From Cutibacterium acnes (lineage in GTDB: Bacteria > Actinomycetota > Actinomycetes > Propionibacteriales > Propionibacteriaceae): DNA of 64,000 bases. The DNA lies in contig NZ_CP023676.1 in NCBI RefSeq assembly GCF_003030305.1, positions 868,001-932,000 on the forward strand. The letters are read 5' to 3'. Below, piece by piece: positions 59,261 to 64,000 of this stretch (within the stretch, counting starts at the first letter, position 1; every line of letters begins with the position of its first letter). The notes below the pieces were generated by a model. The model was given only the letters and a program-made list of their open reading frames with translations. It was not told the origin of the DNA and made no database searches. Position numbers and translations under genes: made by a program.

Positions 59261-61600
59261 TCATGGGGCTGGTTCAACGCCGGCGGGTGAGCAGACCAAT
59301 TTGTGAAGCCATTTTCCTGTCGTGGACGCCGGACAGTTAGCCAGTCCCCATGCTGTTCCGGTGAAGACTACCGTGCCGCCTTGAGTCCCCGCGCCTGGGC
59401 CGATATCGATGTTGTAATCGGCCTGAGAGATGAGCCCTGGGTTATGGTCGATCGCGATGGCGGTTGCACCCCTCTCGGACAATCGGCGTAAAAATTGGAT
59501 CAATTGCTCTACATCTTTGGGATGTAATCCGGTCGTAATCTCATCTAATACGAGCACGCTTTCCTGTTCCTCCCGATGTTCCTTGAGGAACTGGACGAGC
59601 TTTATCCGCTGGAGCTCACCGCCAGAGAGCGTGTTTAGTGTCCGTCCCAAGGTGAGATAGCCGAGGCCAACCTGCTGGAGCAAGGATATGACGGTGAGCA
59701 CGTCATCCTGGGTGGCGTATAGTTCGCTGACCTGATTCAAACCGCTGTCAAGAACATCCGCGATCGTGGGGTTAAGCGAGCCCATTGGGAGTCGGACTGC
59801 CATCGTGGTTTCGTTGAACTTCCTGCCGCCGCAGCGCTCACACGGTGTTTGGACGTCATCCATGAAGGCCATGTCTACGTGTGTCGTGCCGCGTCCCTTG
59901 CACAAGGGGCACGCGCCTTTCCCATTCGCGCTGAACCAGCTGGTAGTCAAACCTGAGATTTTGGAAAAGGCTTCACGGATTGGGGATTCAAGACCCAGAG
60001 CAGTCAATATGGAGGAGCGGCTGGATGCTGCTAGTGGCAATTGATCGATGATGGTGACTTCCGGGTGCTGCTGGGCCAAAGCAGATGCCAGCGAACTCTT
60101 TCCGGAACCCGCCACCCCAGATACGACCGTGAGTGCCCCGACCGGAAAGCTCACAGACACATCACCCAGGTTGTTGCAGCGGGCGTGAGTGACCTCTATG
60201 ACGTCGGTTGCGGGGCGAGAACGTCGATTCAGTTGGATTCCTGCACGCAGTGCTTTTCCCGTTGGGGTGTCGCTACGGGTCAAACTCCGAGGGCTGCCCT
60301 CAAATAGAACCCGTCCGCCATCATCTCCCGCGCCCGGCCCGAGCTCAACGACATGATCGCAGGCGGCCAGGACCTGCAGATTGTGCTCGACGATGATCAC
60401 AGTGTTCCCAGAGTCCCGCAGTTTCCTTAGCGACCGTAGCAGGCGTTCGATATCGGCAGGGTGCAGTCCACTTGAGGGTTCATCCATCACGAAAGTTGCG
60501 TCGGTGATGGGTGCGTCCAAGAGGCTAACGAGGCGTAGCCGTTGAGCTTCACCGCCGGAAAGGGTGTCCGTCGGACGGTCGAGGCTGAGATACCCCAGGC
60601 CGATGTCGCGCATGTTGTTCAGCCTTGCTAAAACCGCTTGGCGGGGTGCCTCAGTTATCTCGTCGGTTATGGTTTTGATAAAGGCAATGCATTCATCGAT
60701 ACTCAAATGGGATGCTTCAGCAATGTTGAGCCCCTCGATTCGACTGGCGCGGGCTGCCTCGTTAATGCGCTGACCGTGGCAATGAGGACATACGACCCGC
60801 TTTACGATCCTACGCAGTGCGGCATCTTCCTTCTCGGTTGTTTTCGCGTTGGCTTTTTCCAAATATGACGCTTTAAGGCGAGGAATGATCCCATCGAAGA
60901 TGCCATGTTTGGGATAGCCGGTGAGGGGACGCTCCAAACGGACTCCCTGGCCGTGAAGGAGCAGCTTGCGTGATGCCTCGGGCAGTTCTTTCCACGGCAC
61001 ATCGGGGTCGAAGAGTCCAGAACACACTAGACGTTTCCATCGATAAGTTCCAGGTTCGAACGAGGGGAAGCGGACAGCTCCTTCATTCAAGCTCCTGTCG
61101 GGGGCGATAAGCTCTTGCAGGTCGATACCGTCCACATAGCCCAAGCCGGAGCAGTCCATGCACATGCCGCGCGGATCATTCGGTGAGTACGAAGGAGAAT
61201 AACCTGCAGAGGGAGACCCTGACCGGGAGAACAGCAGGCGCAGGTATGGCGCGATACCGCTGGCCGTGCTCACTGATGAGCGCGCATTTCCACTGAATTT
61301 CTTTTGCCCGACGATCGCGGTGAAGGTCAGACCTTGCAAGCCATCGACCAGGCCAGGTTCCAAGGTATTCAACCTAGCTTGCACAAAAGCCGGAAAAAGC
61401 GAGGACACGGCTTGTTGTGCCCCGGCTGCCAGAGTAGATACCAAGGAAGTTTTTCCAGAACCAGAAACCCCGGCGACGCCGACAAGCGCATGCTTGGGGA
61501 TGCAAACTGTGACGTCTCGCAGATTATGTGTCTTGGCACCGTGGATTTGGATCGAGCCCACGGAGCTGCGCGAAACGATATCCTTCCTGAGGTTACGCAT
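59261..61600 (-). CDS. UvrA-like ATPase (drug-resistance/DrrC-type UvrA paralogue)
   Basis: The 779-residue protein has the UvrA double-ABC plan: GVSGSGKTSLVSTL near residue 47, [39 protein letters not shown], then [14 protein letters not shown], the zinc-finger-type CPLCKGRGTT...CERCGGRKFN, LSGGELQRIKLVQFL and LVLDEITTGLHP. It is about 200 residues shorter than the canonical UvrA at 8486, mainly in the first insertion that binds UvrB. Such paralogues occur with drug-resistance or DNA-intercalator tolerance. The ATG at 61600 overlaps the MarR stop by eight bases. Confidence 0.88.
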   Translation of the reverse strand: MRNLRKDIVSRSSVGSIQIHGAKTHNLRDVTVCIPKHALVGVAGVSGSGKTSLVSTLAAGAQQAVSSLFPAFVQARLNTLEPGLVDGLQGLTFTAIVGQKKFSGNARSSVSTASGIAPYLRLLFSRSGSPSAGYSPSYSPNDPRGMCMDCSGLGYVDGIDLQELIAPDRSLNEGAVRFPSFEPGTYRWKRLVCSGLFDPDVPWKELPEASRKLLLHGQGVRLERPLTGYPKHGIFDGIIPRLKASYLEKANAKTTEKEDAALRRIVKRVVCPHCHGQRINEAARASRIEGLNIAEASHLSIDECIAFIKTITDEITEAPRQAVLARLNNMRDIGLGYLSLDRPTDTLSGGEAQRLRLVSLLDAPITDATFVMDEPSSGLHPADIERLLRSLRKLRDSGNTVIIVEHNLQVLAACDHVVELGPGAGDDGGRVLFEGSPRSLTRSDTPTGKALRAGIQLNRRSRPATDVIEVTHARCNNLGDVSVSFPVGALTVVSGVAGSGKSSLASALAQQHPEVTIIDQLPLAASSRSSILTALGLESPIREAFSKISGLTTSWFSANGKGACPLCKGRGTTHVDMAFMDDVQTPCERCGGRKFNETTMAVRLPMGSLNPTIADVLDSGLNQVSELYATQDDVLTVISLLQQVGLGYLTLGRTLNTLSGGELQRIKLVQFLKEHREEQESVLVLDEITTGLHPKDVEQLIQFLRRLSERGATAIAIDHNPGLISQADYNIDIGPGAGTQGGTVVFTGTAWGLANCPASTTGKWLHKLVCSPAGVEPAP

Positions 61601-62021
61601 GGCTCGCAATCCGTTGCTGCTTGAGGGAAGAAGACAGCTTTTCAGACAAGCGAGCAAATACCTCCAGCTCATCCTTCGTCATCGACCTAATCGCCGTTTC
61701 GTACAGGGAGGTGTGCTGAAGCGAAATATCCTCGAGCAAGCGTCTGCCGCTTTCAGTTATGGACGTGCGCAGCTCTCTGCCGTCTGACTTGCTTGGGGTC
61801 TGGCGAACGTAGCCCATAACTTTCAAGCTCTTTAACGCCTTAGACAGTTTCGTGCGTGAGATCCCCATGACGAGACTGAGCTCAGATGGCAGCATCTCGT
61901 GTTCTCTGTCCAGCTGGAGGAGAACATCGTATTGCAGCCAGGAAATGTCGAGCGGATTCACTAGGGAACGCTCTGCGACCAGCTCACACTGAAGATGCAT
62001 CAGGATGCTTCGGAGGTCCAT
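61593..62021 (-). CDS. MarR family transcriptional regulator
   Basis: The 142-residue protein has the winged-helix core: ISWLQYDVLLQLDREHEMLP, then SELSLVMGISRTKLSKALKS and LKVMGYVRQTPSKSDGRELR, followed by a dimerising C-terminal helix region. It is translationally coupled to the UvrA-like gene, so it likely senses the compound against which that ATPase works. A palindrome sits just upstream. Confidence 0.9.
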   Translation of the reverse strand: MDLRSILMHLQCELVAERSLVNPLDISWLQYDVLLQLDREHEMLPSELSLVMGISRTKLSKALKSLKVMGYVRQTPSKSDGRELRTSITESGRRLLEDISLQHTSLYETAIRSMTKDELEVFARLSEKLSSSLKQQRIASHA

Positions 62022-62037
62022 TCTAGTTTCCCCTCAA

Positions 62038-62063
62038 ATATAGTTGCCGTATGGAAACTATAT
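62038..62063. promoter_or_regulatory. MarR operator overlapping its promoter
   Basis: ATATAGTT-N10-AACTATAT is a perfect 8-bp dyad, extended to ATATAGTTKCC on both arms. On the minus strand it contains the likely -10 hexamer TATATT/CTATAT, 17 bp before the MarR ATG, so autorepression is expected. Confidence 0.65.
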
Positions 62064-62447
62064 CACAGTTGGGGGTCTGGTCGTGGAAGGTCGTGAAAAT
62101 CCGGGTAGGGACGCGAGATTGTCGGAAGGCCAGAGCTTCACTGCTAAGTCATCCATATCGCGGCAACCGACGGGTGTGTTTCGACTGGCACTAACGCTGA
62201 AACATGTATCCGCCAACGCGAGCCAATAATCAGAGCCCTTGAGCGTAAACCTGCCAACGCAAGACCACGCGTATCAAATCCGATGTCTTACTAGACCCGG
62301 CAGTGGGATCGCTCCTCAAAGAAGCTCGCCCAACTACTGGGACGCGAAACCGTGAACCTGCCATACTGGTCCGTGTGGCGTCAGCGTTCACGGAAATCGT
62401 CCCCCGGCCAGGATGCTGTTCCTAACAGCCGGCGAGCCACTGGAATC
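62064..62447. other. Stretch without a supported gene
   Basis: A plus-strand segment near 62320-62440 reads KKLAQLLGRETVNLPYWSVW, which could be the end of a transposase or regulator, but no more of it can be found. Otherwise nothing is seen. Confidence 0.3.
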
Positions 62448-63392
62448 TCAGTCAAGATGGCCTAGCACCGCCCTCGCCGTCGCTATGTCGGTTACCAGAT
62501 CCGTCACCCATTTACCTCGCAGAATTGCCGTTAGGGCCGGCACCTTTTCGGATCCAAAGGCGCTGACGATGACGTGGGTGATTGATGGAATCCGGTCCAG
62601 CGGAACTGCCATCAACCCTTGACAAAAGTCTGCGTCAATGTGACGACCCCGGGTATCGACGTGATGCCCGCAGATGTGTCCTACGGCCCCGCGTGACAAC
62701 AACTCTGTGTGTGCGCGCTCCGACATCACGTGGTCGAAGATCGGCGCCACCGAATGCATTCCGACTGTTCCTACGCCGGTCACCAAGATGTCTGCGTGAG
62801 AGGCCATCGCGATCGTCATACCCACTGACTCCTCGGCCTTCAACGCGGCCGCTGCCTGAGGATTCGACACCAGCACCGGAGCCGGCATCACCCGGTATGC
62901 ACACCCGATTCGTTCTGCTAGCTGACGGCACAACTCGGGAGAGTCCAACAACAAATTTCCCTTGGCTGTCCCACCAATAGCCTGCACCACCGTGGCCCCC
63001 GGACGGCGTATCGGCGTCATCGCATGCACCACTGACGCCACCCCGCGCCCGTTCGACAACGCGATTACCGAATCGGGATGCATGTACGTCGTCACCAGGT
63101 CGGCTGCCATCCGCGCCACCTCGTCGGCCGTGGCATTGTCGTTGGACATCGCGACTCGGGCGCAGGTCAGCCCGAAGGTGCGTGTCAGAGCGTCCTCTAA
63201 CTCGATGGCTCGCTCCAAAGGATGCTGCACTGTGAACGTGATGATCCCGCGACGCCTCGCCTCGTCAAGAAGCCTGGACACCATCGAGCGGGAGTAGCCG
63301 ATCTCGGCGGCGATTTCGGCTTGAGTGGCCTGCTCTAACCAGTACCGCCGCGCGACCGTCAGCAAGGTTTGGATGTGTTCGCGATCAGTCAT
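62448..63392 (-). CDS. SorC/DeoR-type sugar-binding transcriptional regulator
   Basis: The 314-residue regulator has an N-terminal HTH (RRYWLEQATQAEIAAEIGYS, RSMVSRLLDEARRRGI) and a C-terminal sugar-phosphate-binding domain (SVIALSNGRGVASVVHAM, VVQAIGGTAKGNLLLDSPEL, ILVTGVGTVG). Family members respond to phosphorylated sugars or polyols. The gene is divergent from the phosphotriesterase-family gene and two dyads lie between them, so it probably controls that operon and itself. Confidence 0.9.
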   Translation of the reverse strand: MTDREHIQTLLTVARRYWLEQATQAEIAAEIGYSRSMVSRLLDEARRRGIITFTVQHPLERAIELEDALTRTFGLTCARVAMSNDNATADEVARMAADLVTTYMHPDSVIALSNGRGVASVVHAMTPIRRPGATVVQAIGGTAKGNLLLDSPELCRQLAERIGCAYRVMPAPVLVSNPQAAAALKAEESVGMTIAMASHADILVTGVGTVGMHSVAPIFDHVMSERAHTELLSRGAVGHICGHHVDTRGRHIDADFCQGLMAVPLDRIPSITHVIVSAFGSEKVPALTAILRGKWVTDLVTDIATARAVLGHLD

Positions 63393-63399
63393 GAGTGTC

Positions 63400-63411
63400 T
63401 CACAGATGTGA
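63400..63411. promoter_or_regulatory. Candidate SorC operator next to the regulator
   Basis: TCACA-GA-TGTGA, a perfect 5-bp dyad, eight bases upstream of the regulator start. Confidence 0.5.
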
Positions 63412-63481
63412 ATCTTTGTGGTAGGTCCACCGTTAAAACGGGAAGTAAAGCCACCATACTAGCCTTTCTGCTTAGGATGAA

Positions 63482-63495
63482 TTCACATGTGTGAA
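63482..63495. promoter_or_regulatory. Candidate SorC operator next to the hydrolase operon
   Basis: TTCACA-TG-TGTGAA, a perfect 6-bp dyad sharing TCACA/TGTGA with the copy near the regulator, 82 bp apart, and about 77 bp before the next start. Confidence 0.55.
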
Positions 63496-63571
63496 CTCAT
63501 GGCCTTGCGGGGTTGCTGTGGCGGCGGCTCAATGGTTCCCGTCACACAGTCGTGAGAGAGGAATCACTCCA

Positions 63572-64000
63572 ATGGCCGTCGTTCGTACCATCAATGGCGA
63601 CGTTTCGCCCGACACCCTCGGCGTCGTCAATGCCCACGATCACCTCATCCGCGTCGGAGCCGGGGAGGTCTACATCGACCCTGACCACTTGCTTGACGAC
63701 GTCGACAAGGCAGCCCAGGAGGCTACATATTTCGTCGAGGCCTCTAAGAGCTGGGCCGCTGGGGGAACCATCATCGACATGTGCCCGGCCTCCTCAGGCC
63801 GCGGCGTGCTCAAAACCCTCCAGGTCGTCGAGAAGGTTCCGGGGCTGCAGGTCGTCCAAGCCACCGGATTCCACCAGCAGAAGGTCTACCTCGAGTGGCG
63901 TCAGAGCTGGGTCAACCAGTACACCGTCACTCAGATCGCCGATCTACTCATCGCCGACATCGTTGAGGGCATCGACCGTTTCGACTATATGGGCCCCATT
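63572..64000 (+). CDS. Phosphotriesterase-family amidohydrolase (5' part, runs off the window)
   Basis: The first 143 residues are present. VVNAHDHLIRVGAGEVYID holds the HxH-type metal site (AHDHL) of the phosphotriesterase-like TIM barrel, followed by GGTIIDMCPASSGRGV and VVQATGFHQQKVYLEW. AGAGAGGA precedes the ATG. Such proteins next to sugar regulators are usually lactonases or related hydrolases in sugar/polyol use rather than pesticide-degrading enzymes. The family call is secure; the substrate is not. Confidence 0.85.
   Translation, partial: MAVVRTINGDVSPDTLGVVNAHDHLIRVGAGEVYIDPDHLLDDVDKAAQEATYFVEASKSWAAGGTIIDMCPASSGRGVLKTLQVVEKVPGLQVVQATGFHQQKVYLEWRQSWVNQYTVTQIADLLIADIVEGIDRFDYMGPI

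Overview
The window looks like a Cutibacterium chromosome (C. acnes or a close relative), high-GC Actinobacteria. The evidence is the gene order uvrB-terC-uvrA-uvrC-rapZ-yvcK-whiA-gap-pgk-tpiA-secG-rbpA-folC-ndk-rne-rplU-rpmA-obgE-proBA-nadD-rsfS-tRNA-Ala, a mycothiol-type enzyme, RbpA and WhiA, and an endolysin remnant that resembles the amidases of Cutibacterium acnes phages. The genus is an inference from gene content; no alignment was run.

Region 1 (1-3.5 kb) is a decayed lactococcin-972-type bacteriocin locus on the minus strand. The bacteriocin precursor is intact, but the associated membrane protein carries three frameshifts, each at a homopolymer, and the ABC ATPase carries an in-frame stop. 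A degraded ABC ATPase fragment lies at the left edge.

Region 2 (3.5-42 kb) is a dense housekeeping core. It holds the UvrABC excision-repair genes, a Mn2+-type yybP-ykoY riboswitch before terC, the rapZ-yvcK-whiA block, the lower-glycolysis genes, SecG and RbpA, folate polyglutamylation, NDP kinase, two radical-SAM-related genes, RNase E/G, ribosomal proteins L21 and L27, a TetR/MFS efflux pair with clear operators, ObgE, proline synthesis, NAD synthesis, RsfS and tRNA-Ala(GGC). Many genes here have a TANNNT hexamer 6-8 nt before the start codon and no Shine-Dalgarno, which implies leaderless mRNAs and corrects several start sites. One unrecognised 549-aa protein with a C-terminal coiled coil and two membrane helices (12.8-14.5 kb) interrupts the core.

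Region 3 (42-59 kb) begins just after the tRNA-Ala terminator and is an accessory region dominated by decay. It contains phage head/tail/endolysin remnants, frameshifted or deleted TetR, ABC-F, hydrolase, M23 peptidase, Tm-1-like and MocR-like genes, and IS256 and ISL3 transposase relics. Apparently intact islands inside it are a flavin reductase, an FtsX-type ABC transporter divergent from a histidine kinase/response regulator pair, and a two-gene operon of unknown function. Homologous TetR 3' ends lie on both sides of the ABC/two-component block.

Region 4 (59-64 kb) carries an intact MarR regulator translationally coupled to a UvrA-like ATPase, with a palindromic operator, and then a SorC-type sugar-responsive regulator divergent from a phosphotriesterase-family gene that runs off the window.
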